The notes: generated from the letters alone by a model not told the origin. 8,592 nucleotides of DNA from Gammaproteobacteria bacterium UBA3067 (GCA_002366835.1 DFBZ01000122.1:1-8592); one strand, 5' to 3'. Positions 1 to 7,472 are shown, counted from the stretch's first letter. Numbers and translations are program-made.

Positions 1-34
1 CTGTATACCCATAAGATCAGAATGGATAGTTGCT

Positions 35-640
35 CTAATGAGAAGCGGGAAGCAGGGTTTCTTCGCATCGTTGCCGAATAAGATCAACAAGAATATTAAA
101 AGGAATGGGTTTCGAGTAGACAGTCACTCCGCCTGGTAAACCACCTCGTTGTGCTATTTCTCCTTTATCAAGGCTGCTGACGGCAACTATTTGGCAGTTT
201 TCTAACTCTGGAAGATCTTCCAGCGTCCTGACCAACTCAAAGCCATCCATGTCTGGCATATTCAGATCGGTGATGATGATATTTGGCGTATAGCGACCAA
301 TTTGAATCAAACCTTCGAAACCATTGCTGGTCAAAATCAACTTCATGGGTAGCGAACGGGCTGCAAATTGCTGCTGATAGATTTTGCATTGAGCGGGGTC
401 ATCTTCCACCACCAGGACGCTTAGTTCATGGCTGGCAGGGCGTTGCTTCTCCTCGGCGGATAAATCCCGTCGGCTAATCATTTCATCAATGGAGCTTCTT
501 GCTATGCGCCGGTGGCCCCCTTCAGTGGTCCAAAGCTGGAGTAATCCTTTGTCTGCCCAAAGCTGAATAGTGCTCAGAGAAACGTCCAGCATTCCTGCTG
601 CTTGTCGTGTGGTGACGAAGGGTTTCTGGGTGGGCTCCAT
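35..640 (-). CDS. Orphan response regulator with N-terminal MerR/excisionase-like HTH and C-terminal receiver domain
   Basis: The 201-residue product joins two domains. Residues about 8-55 form a MerR/excisionase-type winged helix-turn-helix (TTRQAAGMLDVSLSTIQLW, then the wing signature TEGGHRRI). Residues about 73-195 form a CheY-like receiver with every hallmark: acidic pair D80/D81, phospho-acceptor D125 in ITDLNMPDMDG, S155/S156 and K177 in SKPIP. It is probably a cytoplasmic DNA-binding regulator controlled by phosphorylation. The order is the reverse of classical response regulators, which carry the receiver first. No histidine kinase lies nearby, so its partner and targets are unknown. 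I chose the ATG at 640 because AAAGAG (650-655, minus strand) sits 9 bases upstream. A longer in-frame start at 691 adds 17 residues (MASIARPYPPW...) but lacks a Shine-Dalgarno sequence. The gene is divergent from the hydrolase gene. Domain calls are firm; the biological role is not known. Confidence 0.88.
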   Translation of the reverse strand: MEPTQKPFVTTRQAAGMLDVSLSTIQLWADKGLLQLWTTEGGHRRIARSSIDEMISRRDLSAEEKQRPASHELSVLVVEDDPAQCKIYQQQFAARSLPMKLILTSNGFEGLIQIGRYTPNIIITDLNMPDMDGFELVRTLEDLPELENCQIVAVSSLDKGEIAQRGGLPGGVTVYSKPIPFNILVDLIRQRCEETLLPASH

Positions 641-807
641 ATTCGTGCGCTCTTTGTGCCAAGGGGGGTACGGCCTTGCTATTGATGCCATATTATTAGG
701 TTAGACCAGGGTTAACACTTATGCCAATTATGGGTTTTTTCATATTTGTAAGCCGTGCCACTCTATGATCAGGTTCGCCGAATGAGATTTCCTGAGAGGG
801 ATGTGCG

Positions 808-836
808 TTGACCTAAGGCCATTAGTTAGGGATTAT
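808..836 (+). promoter_or_regulatory. Candidate sigma70 promoter of the hydrolase gene
   Basis: TTGACC (808-813) matches the -35 consensus at 5 of 6 positions. After exactly 17 bases comes GATTAT (831-836), which matches the -10 consensus at 4 of 6. This would start transcription near 843, giving a leader of about 70 bases before the hydrolase start. The -35 box overlaps one arm of an 8-base inverted repeat (810-817 and 846-853), so a regulator could act here. It is a match by eye, with no experimental support. Confidence 0.4.
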
Positions 837-848
837 TTGGGAAAACTT

Positions 849-878
849 AGGTCGGTAGAGTTCAGGTCGGGAGAACTC
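849..878 (+). repeat. Two 15-base tandem repeats with nested inverted repeats in the hydrolase leader
   Basis: AGGTCGGTAGAGTTC (849-863) is followed directly by AGGTCGGGAGAACTC (864-878); they match at 12 of 15 positions, and AGG at 879-881 starts a possible third unit after a one-base slip. Two inverted repeats overlap them: GACCTAAG (810-817) with CTTAGGTC (846-853), and GAGTTC (858-863) with GAACTC (873-878), both perfect. They lie between the candidate promoter and the ribosome binding site, so they could form an operator or an RNA hairpin in the leader. I know no regulator with this exact site. Confidence 0.55.
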
Positions 879-895
879 AGGCCTCAAGTGAACAG

Positions 896-900
896 AGGAG
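896..900 (+). promoter_or_regulatory. Ribosome binding site that fixes the hydrolase start
   Basis: AGGAG lies 8 bases before an in-frame GTG (909) and 11 bases before ATG (912). The upstream in-frame ATG at 801 has GAGAGG only one base away, too close to work, and that start would also lie upstream of the candidate promoter. The 801-908 stretch is therefore read as leader, not protein. Confidence 0.7.
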
Positions 901-911
901 ACTTCTCAGTG

Positions 912-2036
912 ATGGAAAGTGTGTTATTTACAGAACAAAAAGCGGGAAAGGGTAAGCGTTTGGGTTTTGCTACCTTAAATGCTGAAAAAAAACTTAATTC
1001 CCTTACTCAGGAAATGGTGGCCTTGCTTTATCAGCAATTGATGGATTGGGAAAAGGATGAGGCCATCACTTGTGTGTGGCTGCAGGGGGCGGGTGAAAAA
1101 GCATTTTGTGCCGGCGGTGATGTGCGCTGTTTGCACGATAAAATCATCGAGCTGGGGGCTGAGCAGGCGCAGCCTTTTGTGCAGGAATTTTTTGAAAAAG
1201 AATACCGACTGGATTACCTGATCCACCGTTATTCAAAACCCATTATCGTTTGGGGGGACGGTATTGTTATGGGTGGTGGTATTGGCTTGTTGTCTGGAGC
1301 CTCTCATCGGCTTGTTACCGAAACCTCCCGTATGGCCATGCCCGAAATCACCATTGGGCTATTTCCTGATGTGGGCGGTACCTGGTTTTTAAATCATGCC
1401 CCCGGCAGAACAGGCTTGTTTCTCGGTTTAACCGGTGCTCACTTTAATGCTTCTGATGCCTTGTTCGTGGGGCTGGCAGATCGATTTATTCACAGCGAAA
1501 AAAAACAGGTGGTGGTGAATGCCCTGCAAGCACAAGACTGGACAAATTCTGACGAAAAAAACAAAATCATAGTGAGCGTGGTGTTGCGTCAATATGAAAG
1601 CCTTGAGCACTTGCCTGGAGGCAATGTGCGGCCACATTTTGATCTTATTCAAAAGGCCACCGATGGCGAAACCACCGAGCAGGTGGTGGAAAACATTCTT
1701 GCTATTCAGACAGATCAGAAGTGGTTACAAAGAGCCGTGGCCACTTTAAAAAAGGGTTGCCCGAGTACGGCACACCTGGTGTTTCAACAGTTGCAGCGTG
1801 GCAAAAAACTTTCCTTGCCGGAAGTTTTTCAAATGGAATTGGTGATGGCTTTGCAGTGCGCATTGCACCCAGACTTTCCAGAAGGGGTTAGGGCCTTATT
1901 GGTGGATAAAGACGGTAAGCCCCAATGGCAGCACGCATCGGTTTCCGATGTGCCTGCCGAATGGGTGGAAGCACACTTTCAAGCCCCCTGGGCGGATGGC
2001 AAAAATCCGCTGCAGGATATTAATGGGCTTGAATAG
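912..2036 (+). CDS. 3-hydroxyisobutyryl-CoA hydrolase family protein (crotonase fold)
   Basis: The 374-residue product is a crotonase-superfamily enzyme of the HIBCH branch, which hydrolyses 3-hydroxyisobutyryl-CoA to 3-hydroxyisobutyrate and CoA in valine catabolism in the cytoplasm. GAGEKAFCAGGDVR supplies the first oxyanion-hole segment. GDGIVMGGGIGLLSGASHR supplies the second. The family signature MPEITIGLFPDVGG contains the catalytic acid pair at E145 and D153, eight residues apart as in human HIBCH. The HIBCH-specific C-terminal half is present (CPSTAHLVFQQLQRG, DFPEGVRALLVDKD) and separates it from ordinary enoyl-CoA hydratases of about 260 residues. Length is typical. Start is ATG 912 or the adjacent GTG 909. 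It stands alone; other valine-pathway genes are not adjacent, and a role on other acyl-CoAs cannot be excluded. It converges on the symporter gene with 11 bases between stop codons. Confidence 0.9.
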   Translation: MESVLFTEQKAGKGKRLGFATLNAEKKLNSLTQEMVALLYQQLMDWEKDEAITCVWLQGAGEKAFCAGGDVRCLHDKIIELGAEQAQPFVQEFFEKEYRLDYLIHRYSKPIIVWGDGIVMGGGIGLLSGASHRLVTETSRMAMPEITIGLFPDVGGTWFLNHAPGRTGLFLGLTGAHFNASDALFVGLADRFIHSEKKQVVVNALQAQDWTNSDEKNKIIVSVVLRQYESLEHLPGGNVRPHFDLIQKATDGETTEQVVENILAIQTDQKWLQRAVATLKKGCPSTAHLVFQQLQRGKKLSLPEVFQMELVMALQCALHPDFPEGVRALLVDKDGKPQWQHASVSDVPAEWVEAHFQAPWADGKNPLQDINGLE

Positions 2037-2047
2037 TTACTTCACAA

Positions 2048-3334
2048 TCAACTTAAGCGGCTTGTTGTCCCCTCCAGTAGCCCAGTTTCTCCTTCGGAGT
2101 GGGCGATAATCACCGCGCCGCAGGAGTCGCCAAAAATATTCACCGATGTGCGGCACATATCGAGAATGCGGTCTGTTACTAGAATTAAACCAATGGCCTC
2201 CAGCGGCAAACCAATGGCACCGAGGATAATGGAAATCGCCACCAGGCTGGCAGCGGGAATGCCTGCAACACCGATGGAGGTAAGCAGGGCCATAAGTACC
2301 ACGGTGAACTGCACCGTTAAACTCATTTCGATACCGTAAGCTTGGGCAATAAACATGGCGGCAACACATTCATATAGTGCGGTGCCATCCATATTGACCG
2401 TTGCCCCTAATGGCAGCACAAAACTGCTGGTACGATTGGAAACCCCAGAGTTTTTTTCTACACATTCAAGTGTTACCGGTAGTGTGGCTGACGAGGAGGC
2501 GGTGGAGAAAGAGGTGAGCATAGCCGGGAACATGGCTTTTATGTGATTCAGTGGGTTGAGGCGGGTAAAGAAAAAAATCAGTGCAGGCATGCTAATAAAA
2601 GTGTGAAAAGCCAAGGCCAGTATGACCGTTATAAAAAAAGTCAGCAGTGGCAAAAACGCATCAAAGCCTGTGCTGGCAACGGTTTTTGCCACCAGACCAA
2701 ATACCCCATAAGGTGAAAATTTCATAATCAGCATGGTGATTTTCATCATGGTATCGGCAATGCCTTGCCAGAAGTTTTTTAATGTTTCAGCCGGCGCCTT
2801 ATCAATGCGCGTCATAAAATAACCAAACAGCAGGCTGAAAAAAATCAGTCCCAGCATTTGTCCTTCTGCGGCCGCTGCAACAATATTGGTGGGCACCATG
2901 CGTAGAAAAATCTCCACCAGGTCGCCCTGACCTTTTCCTTCTACTTTTTCAGTGATGGATTCTGAAACCACACCCAGACCAAGCTGGTCACGAGCCGGTT
3001 CACCATCAATGATTCCCGGTGCGATTAGGTTCACAAAAAATAAACCCACAAGAATCGCCAAGGTGCTGGAGAGGGCATAAAAACCCAGGGTTTTTATGCC
3101 CATTTTGCCGAGGCCTTCTTCGCTACCCAAGCCGGAAATGCCAGTAATAATAGAGGCCATAATCAGGGGTACGATGACCATTTTTAGTGCGTTGAGGAAG
3201 AGTGTGCCAAGAAAGGCATAGATGTCGTAAAAAGCGATGCCCGCAATGCTTGATTCGGTGCCGGTAAGCACGCCGGCAATAACGGCCAAGACAATCGCGA
3301 TTAAAATTTGCCAGTGTAGTTTGATTGATCCCAT
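2048..3334 (-). CDS. Dicarboxylate/acidic amino acid:cation symporter (DAACS family, glutamate transporter fold)
   Basis: The 428-residue inner-membrane protein belongs to the DctA/GltP/EAAT family, which imports acidic amino acids or C4-dicarboxylates with Na+ or H+. It begins with a hydrophobic segment (ILIAIVLAVIAGVL) and carries the signature parts in order: hairpin-1 serine motif SSSATLP (S280-S282), unwound helix NMDGT (314-318), and helix 8 with D388, D392, R395, T396, N399 and D403. These last align with D390, D394, R397, T398, N401 and D405 of archaeal GltPh. Retention of the arginine, which binds the side-chain carboxylate, argues for an acidic substrate rather than a neutral amino acid. 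Stretches such as GATVNMDGTALYE and RTSVNIFGDS recall animal EAATs. Which acid and which ion cannot be told from sequence. GGAG (3341-3344) lies 6 bases before the ATG; a palindromic element begins three bases further upstream. Confidence 0.92.
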   Translation of the reverse strand: MGSIKLHWQILIAIVLAVIAGVLTGTESSIAGIAFYDIYAFLGTLFLNALKMVIVPLIMASIITGISGLGSEEGLGKMGIKTLGFYALSSTLAILVGLFFVNLIAPGIIDGEPARDQLGLGVVSESITEKVEGKGQGDLVEIFLRMVPTNIVAAAAEGQMLGLIFFSLLFGYFMTRIDKAPAETLKNFWQGIADTMMKITMLIMKFSPYGVFGLVAKTVASTGFDAFLPLLTFFITVILALAFHTFISMPALIFFFTRLNPLNHIKAMFPAMLTSFSTASSSATLPVTLECVEKNSGVSNRTSSFVLPLGATVNMDGTALYECVAAMFIAQAYGIEMSLTVQFTVVLMALLTSIGVAGIPAASLVAISIILGAIGLPLEAIGLILVTDRILDMCRTSVNIFGDSCGAVIIAHSEGETGLLEGTTSRLS

Positions 3335-3340
3335 ACTAAT

Positions 3341-3344
3341 CTCC
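3341..3344 (-). promoter_or_regulatory. Symporter ribosome binding site beside the palindromic element
   Basis: Read on the minus strand, GGAG is followed by six bases (ATTAGT) and the ATG at 3334. Only three bases separate it from the outer end of the 140-base inverted-repeat element, so any transcript starting upstream of 3348 carries element sequence right against this site. Confidence 0.75.
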
Positions 3345-3347
3345 GCA

Positions 3348-3487
3348 GGGCACCTCTAAAAATTGCCTTTTTACCCGATAGCGGCGTCAGCTCCGTACTC
3401 AACTCCTCATGTACCTCTTGTACACTGCGGGTTTCCGTGCGGTGCTTTCTTGCTTTCGAATAAAAATTCTAATTTTTAGAGATGCCC
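3348..3487. mobile_element. 140-base palindromic MITE-like or REP-like element
   Basis: The ends are GGGCACCTCTAAAAATT (3348-3364) and AATTTTTAGAGATGCCC (3471-3487), a 17-base inverted repeat with one mismatch. Pairing continues inward with interruptions: AGCTCCGTAC (3389-3398) faces GTGCGGTGCT (3436-3445) at 8 of 10 positions, and TGTAC/GTACA (3410-3424) closes the centre around CTCTT. A second small palindrome, AAAAATT-CT-AATTTTT (3462-3477), lies in the right arm. There is no open reading frame of note, so any movement would depend on a transposase elsewhere. No clear target-site duplication flanks it: GCA on the left against CGT on the right. It fits a miniature inverted-repeat transposable element or a large dispersed palindromic repeat; only one copy is visible here, so mobility is inferred from structure alone. 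Confidence 0.7.
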
Positions 3488-3593
3488 CGTATTTTATGAA
3501 TTGAATATTGCGATTGGGCAAGGCTTGTTGAACACTGAGTGGCTTATCCTAATGAGCAATAAGTATTTTACTGGAAACGAAGGGCAACCATAG

Positions 3594-6503
3594 ATGACAG
3601 ATCTCTCCATGACAACCTCCTTTGAAAATCTTAAAGCCTCCAGCGAAGAGCGGCTGCAGCGATACTTAGCTCAGTTTCTTGAGGTTGTTGGGAAAAGCGA
3701 AAAAATAGAGCCACCGTTAGACGAGACATTCTGGGCGCAACTTCGGCTGGTTTGGACAGGCAGCAACTATGTTGCCGAACAAATGGGGCGTACACCGCAA
3801 GAAATATTGGCGCGACTGAGGGATGGTCAGCTTACCTTTCCCTGCAAGCTGGAAAATTACCGTCAGCGCTTACAGTCCCGTCTGGAAACGGTCAGCGACA
3901 TCAAACAAATGAGCGAAACCCTGCGCCGCTTTCGGCATGAGGAAATGGTGCGCATTATCTGGCGTGATCTGGCCAATCTCGCCCCAGTTCTGGAGATTAC
4001 GGCAGAGCTGTCGGCATTAGCAGATGTGTGTGTGGATGAAAGCCTCAAGCTGCTTTATCAATGGGAAGTGGCACGTTTTGGCAGACCCATTGGTGCAGAA
4101 AGCGGCTTGCCGCAGCAGTTGGTGGTGCTGGGTATGGGCAAGCTGGGGGCGCTGGAGCTGAATCTTTCCTCGGATATTGATCTGATTTTCTGTTTTCCCG
4201 AATCTGGTGAAACGGATGGCAAGCGCAGTCGCAGCAACCAGGAATTTTTTACCCGCTTATCCCAGCAACTGATCAAAGTGCTGGATGAGCGCACCGCCTA
4301 CGGTTTTGTTTTTCGTGTCGATATGCGCCTGCGACCCTATGGGCAGAGTGGTGCCTTGGCCATCAATTTTAAAGCCATGGAGCTTTATTACGAAGAGCAG
4401 GGAAGGGATTGGGAGCGCTACGCCATGATTAAGGCGCGGGTGATTGCCGGTGATCAGGAAAGTGGCGCGCACTTGATGGCCAGCCTTAAGCCATTTATTT
4501 ATCGTCGTTATGTGGACTTTGGTGCCTTCTCTGCTCTGCGCGAAATGAAAGGTATGATTATCCGCGAAGTACAACGACGGAAGGCGGAAACAGATATTAA
4601 AATCGGCTCTGGCGGTATTCGGGAAATCGAATTTATCGTGCAATCCTTCCAGTTGATTCGTGGTGGAAAAGATACCCAGCTGCAACACCAGAGCTTGTGG
4701 AAAGTGTTATCAGTATTGGAAGGAGAGGGCCACCTGCCTTCACCCGTGGTGAATGAGCTACGAGAGGCCTACCTTTTTCTGCGTCGCTGTGAGCACCGCA
4801 TTCAGGCTTTAGATGATCGACAAACCCAGGTCCTACCGGTGGACAGCGCCGATCAATTACGTCTGGCCTTAAGTATGGGCTTTGAGAGCTGGCAAGCTTT
4901 GGAGAGCGCCTTGGCGGAGCATCGTCAGAAAGTTCGCTATCATTTTGCCCAAGTGGTGCGCAGTGAAGAGGACGATCAAGAGCAGGTCACTCAGCCCTTA
5001 GCAGATTTGCATTCCCTCTGGCGGGACGAGTTGAGTGCTGAGGATGCCTTAGAGGTCGTGGTGTCTCATGGTTTTTCTGAACAGGAAGGGCCTAGCCTGC
5101 TGGAACAACTTCGCCTGTTGCGCGAGTCACGCACCGTATCTCATCTGCAAGTGCAAAGTCGGGAGCGTCTTGATAGTTTTATCCCGCTGTTAACGCACGC
5201 TTCCGGGCAAGCCGCAAATAGTCTGGAGGTGGTGCAACGTCTTCTGCCGCTGGTTAGCGCCATATTGCGCCGTTCGGCTTATATCGCCTTGTTGGTGGAA
5301 AACCCTCAGGCTCTGGCGCGACTGGTGGAGCTGGTGGCTGCCAGCCCTTGGATTGCCAGTGAGCTGGAAAAGCAGCCTTTATTGTTGGATGAGCTGATAG
5401 ACAGCCGCACCCTGTTTCGACTGCCGTCAATTCAAACGCTGCAGGATGATTTGCGTCAAATGATGCTTAGAGTGCCCGAAGAAGATATGGAGCAGCAGAT
5501 GGAATGCCTGCGCCATTTTCAGAAAGCCAATGTCTTTCGTGTTGCCGCATCCGAAGTGTTGGGGCACTTGCCCTTGATGGAAATCAGCGACTATTTAACC
5601 TGGGTTGCGGAAGTGGTGCTGCAGGAAGCTCTGCAAATGGCTTGGCATCAGGTGGTGGAAAAATACGGTTATCCCAGCAGTGCACAGGGGCATTCTGAGC
5701 AGCCGCAATTTATCATCGTCGCTTACGGAAAAATGGGAGGCTTGGAGCTGGGTTATGGTTCTGATCTGGACTTGGTTTTTCTCTACGACGCACCGGCCAA
5801 TGGCCAGAGCAATGGCCCGCGCCAACTGGAAAACTCCGTGTTTTACACGCGGCTTTGTCAGCGGCTTATCCACATTATGACCGCCACCACCCATAGCGGC
5901 ACGCTTTACGAGATAGATCAGCGACTTCGGCCCTCCGGCTCCTCTGGCCTGATGGTAAGCTCGATGGAGGCCTTTGCCGCTTATCAACAGAAAAAAGCTT
6001 GGACTTGGGAACATCAGGCCTTGGTGCGAGCCAGGGTGGTGGCGGGGTCTGAGGACGTTGCAGCCCGTTTTCTGGCCATTCGTATGGGAATATTGGCCAC
6101 TCCGCGTGAGCAAAAAGTCTTGCTGGAAGAGGTGGTTGCCATGCGCGATAAGATGAAAAAACACCTCAGCAAAGCAAAAGCCGGCTTTTTTCATTTGAAA
6201 CACGATGATGGTGGTATCGTTGACATTGAATTTATGGTGCAATACGAGGTTCTTCGATGGGCGGAGGAACATCCGCAACTGCTCGACTTTACCGATAATG
6301 TCCGCGTTCTCGAAACACTTTCCAAGCTTGGCTTAATGCCTGAGGCGGATGCGAAAATCCTGCGTGATACCTATCTGGAATACCGCTCGGCCACCCATCG
6401 TTGCGCACTGCAAAATCAAAACCCTGAAGTCAGTTCAGACAGCGTTGTTTCACAACAAGCAGCGGTGACACAGATTTGGCAAAAGCGTATGCAAACCCCC
6501 TAG
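3594..6503 (+). CDS. glnE: Bifunctional glutamine synthetase adenylyltransferase/deadenylase
   Basis: The 969-residue cytoplasmic enzyme attaches AMP to glutamine synthetase to switch it off and removes it by phosphorolysis, under PII control. E. coli GlnE is 946 residues, so this is full length. Both nucleotidyltransferase halves are seen. The first (deadenylase) has GMGKLGALELNLSSDIDLIF with metal ligands D194/D196 and a third acid D243 in VDMRLRP. The second (adenylylase) has AYGKMGGLELGYGSDLDLVF with D724/D726 and D775 in IDQRLRP. Each is followed by its helical partner segment (GGIREIEFIVQ and GGIVDIEFMVQ), so both activities should be intact. The start at 3594 has AAGGG (3580-3584) 9 bases upstream; ATG 3609 is a possible alternative. 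It is the first gene of a rightward run with ilvE 39 bases on. glnA, glnB and glnD are not in the window. Confidence 0.97.
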   Translation: MTDLSMTTSFENLKASSEERLQRYLAQFLEVVGKSEKIEPPLDETFWAQLRLVWTGSNYVAEQMGRTPQEILARLRDGQLTFPCKLENYRQRLQSRLETVSDIKQMSETLRRFRHEEMVRIIWRDLANLAPVLEITAELSALADVCVDESLKLLYQWEVARFGRPIGAESGLPQQLVVLGMGKLGALELNLSSDIDLIFCFPESGETDGKRSRSNQEFFTRLSQQLIKVLDERTAYGFVFRVDMRLRPYGQSGALAINFKAMELYYEEQGRDWERYAMIKARVIAGDQESGAHLMASLKPFIYRRYVDFGAFSALREMKGMIIREVQRRKAETDIKIGSGGIREIEFIVQSFQLIRGGKDTQLQHQSLWKVLSVLEGEGHLPSPVVNELREAYLFLRRCEHRIQALDDRQTQVLPVDSADQLRLALSMGFESWQALESALAEHRQKVRYHFAQVVRSEEDDQEQVTQPLADLHSLWRDELSAEDALEVVVSHGFSEQEGPSLLEQLRLLRESRTVSHLQVQSRERLDSFIPLLTHASGQAANSLEVVQRLLPLVSAILRRSAYIALLVENPQALARLVELVAASPWIASELEKQPLLLDELIDSRTLFRLPSIQTLQDDLRQMMLRVPEEDMEQQMECLRHFQKANVFRVAASEVLGHLPLMEISDYLTWVAEVVLQEALQMAWHQVVEKYGYPSSAQGHSEQPQFIIVAYGKMGGLELGYGSDLDLVFLYDAPANGQSNGPRQLENSVFYTRLCQRLIHIMTATTHSGTLYEIDQRLRPSGSSGLMVSSMEAFAAYQQKKAWTWEHQALVRARVVAGSEDVAARFLAIRMGILATPREQKVLLEEVVAMRDKMKKHLSKAKAGFFHLKHDDGGIVDIEFMVQYEVLRWAEEHPQLLDFTDNVRVLETLSKLGLMPEADAKILRDTYLEYRSATHRCALQNQNPEVSSDSVVSQQAAVTQIWQKRMQTP

Positions 6504-6529
6504 TTAATGAATATTAGATAAAGAGAGTT

Positions 6530-6533
6530 GGAG
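6530..6533 (+). promoter_or_regulatory. ilvE ribosome binding site
   Basis: GGAG lies 9 bases before ATG 6543. An in-frame TTG at 6528 overlaps this motif and cannot use it, and would add only five unconserved residues (MERNT), so 6543 is preferred. ATG 6552 is a weaker option. Confidence 0.6.
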
Positions 6534-6542
6534 CGAAACACA

Positions 6543-7472
6543 ATGACAACGATGGCAGACCGCGACGGTCTAATCTGGTTCGATGGCGAAATGATCCCCT
6601 GGCGAGATGCGCAAGTACATGTCCTGACCCATACCCTGCACTATGGCCTGGGCGTCTTTGAGGGTGTGCGAGCCTATGAAACCAGCCGTGGAGCCGGCAT
6701 TTTTCGTCTGCAAGACCACACCGATCGCTTGTTCCGCTCTGCCCATATCATGAATATGAATATGCCTTTCAGCAAAGAGGAAATTAACGACGCCCAGATT
6801 CGAGCGGTAAAGGAAAACGACCTGCATCATGCTTATTTGCGCCCCATGGCTTTTTACGGTTCAGAAGGAATGGGCCTGCGTGCCGAGGGTTTAAAAACCC
6901 ACGTTATCGTTGCAGCCTGGGAATGGCCGTCTTATATGTCTCCCGAAGCGTTGGAAAAAGGTATCAAAGTACGCACCTCTTCCTATACCCGCCATCATGT
7001 GAATATTTCTATGTGTAAGGCCAAAGCCAATGGCCACTACATCAACTCCATGCTCGCCCTGCAAGAGGCATTGGCATCAGGCGCAGAAGAGGCCTTGTTG
7101 TTGGATAACGAAGGGTACGTGGCCGAAGGCAGTGGTGAAAATATCTTCCTCGTACGCGATGGTATTTTATATACCCCAGAGCTGACATCCTGTCTCGATG
7201 GCATTACCCGCAACACAGTTATCCAGTTTGCTGCCGAGCTGGGTATGGAAGTTCGGGAAAAGCGTATTACCCGCGATGAAGTCTATATCGCCGATGAAGC
7301 CTTCTTTACCGGCACGGCTGCTGAACTTTTGCCCATCCACGAACTGGATGGCCGAGTGATTGGCAGCGGTGTTCGTGGCCCGATTTGTACCCAGCTGCAA
7401 GCTATGTATTTTGATCAGGTGAGCGGAAAAAGGGTGGAGCATCCCGAGTGGTTGACCTATGTTAATAAGTAG
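6543..7472 (+). CDS. ilvE: Branched-chain amino acid aminotransferase
   Basis: The 309-residue fold-type IV PLP enzyme swaps the amino group between glutamate and the keto acids of leucine, isoleucine and valine, both the last biosynthetic step and the first catabolic one. It opens with the IlvE hallmark GLIWFDGEMIPWRDA and then LHYGLGVFEGVRAYE. The Schiff-base lysine is K161 in CKAKANGHYINSML (E. coli K160). EGSGENIF provides the conserved glutamate facing the cofactor ring, and the substrate-side segments LDGITRNTV and TGTAAEL are present. Length matches the roughly 305-310 residues usual for the family, so it is probably complete and active. It follows glnE by 39 bases with no terminator, so co-transcription is likely. 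The glnE-ilvE order recalls Pseudomonas and suggests an old linkage around glutamate nitrogen. Confidence 0.96.
   Translation: MTTMADRDGLIWFDGEMIPWRDAQVHVLTHTLHYGLGVFEGVRAYETSRGAGIFRLQDHTDRLFRSAHIMNMNMPFSKEEINDAQIRAVKENDLHHAYLRPMAFYGSEGMGLRAEGLKTHVIVAAWEWPSYMSPEALEKGIKVRTSSYTRHHVNISMCKAKANGHYINSMLALQEALASGAEEALLLDNEGYVAEGSGENIFLVRDGILYTPELTSCLDGITRNTVIQFAAELGMEVREKRITRDEVYIADEAFFTGTAAELLPIHELDGRVIGSGVRGPICTQLQAMYFDQVSGKRVEHPEWLTYVNK

Noticed and set aside
641..780. Minus-strand TGGCACG and TGGCATAAGTGTT as sigma54 sites upstream of the response regulator
   Set aside because: The -24-like half is present but no GC-containing -12 half occurs at the needed spacing.
801..911. Upstream in-frame ATG extending the hydrolase by 37 residues
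   Set aside because: The added residues do not resemble the family N-terminus, the Shine-Dalgarno spacing is wrong, and a candidate promoter and repeats occupy the stretch.
2082..2104. CCCA...CTCC-TTC-GGAG...TGGG hairpin near the symporter 3' end as a terminator for the hydrolase
   Set aside because: It lies within the symporter coding sequence and has no T tract on either strand.
3528..3556. TTGAAC, 17 bases, AATGAG as a glnE promoter
   Set aside because: The -10 box matches only 3 of 6 positions; nothing else in 3488-3593 is clearly better, so I do not annotate a glnE promoter.
4257..4688. 143-codon minus-strand open frame inside glnE
   Set aside because: Shadow of the glnE reading frame without recognisable motifs.
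5595..6278. 227-codon open frame on the minus strand opposite glnE
   Set aside because: It lies wholly inside the well-supported glnE coding region, its translation shows no domain and is rich in His, Gln and Phe as expected of an antisense shadow, and no ribosome binding site was evident.
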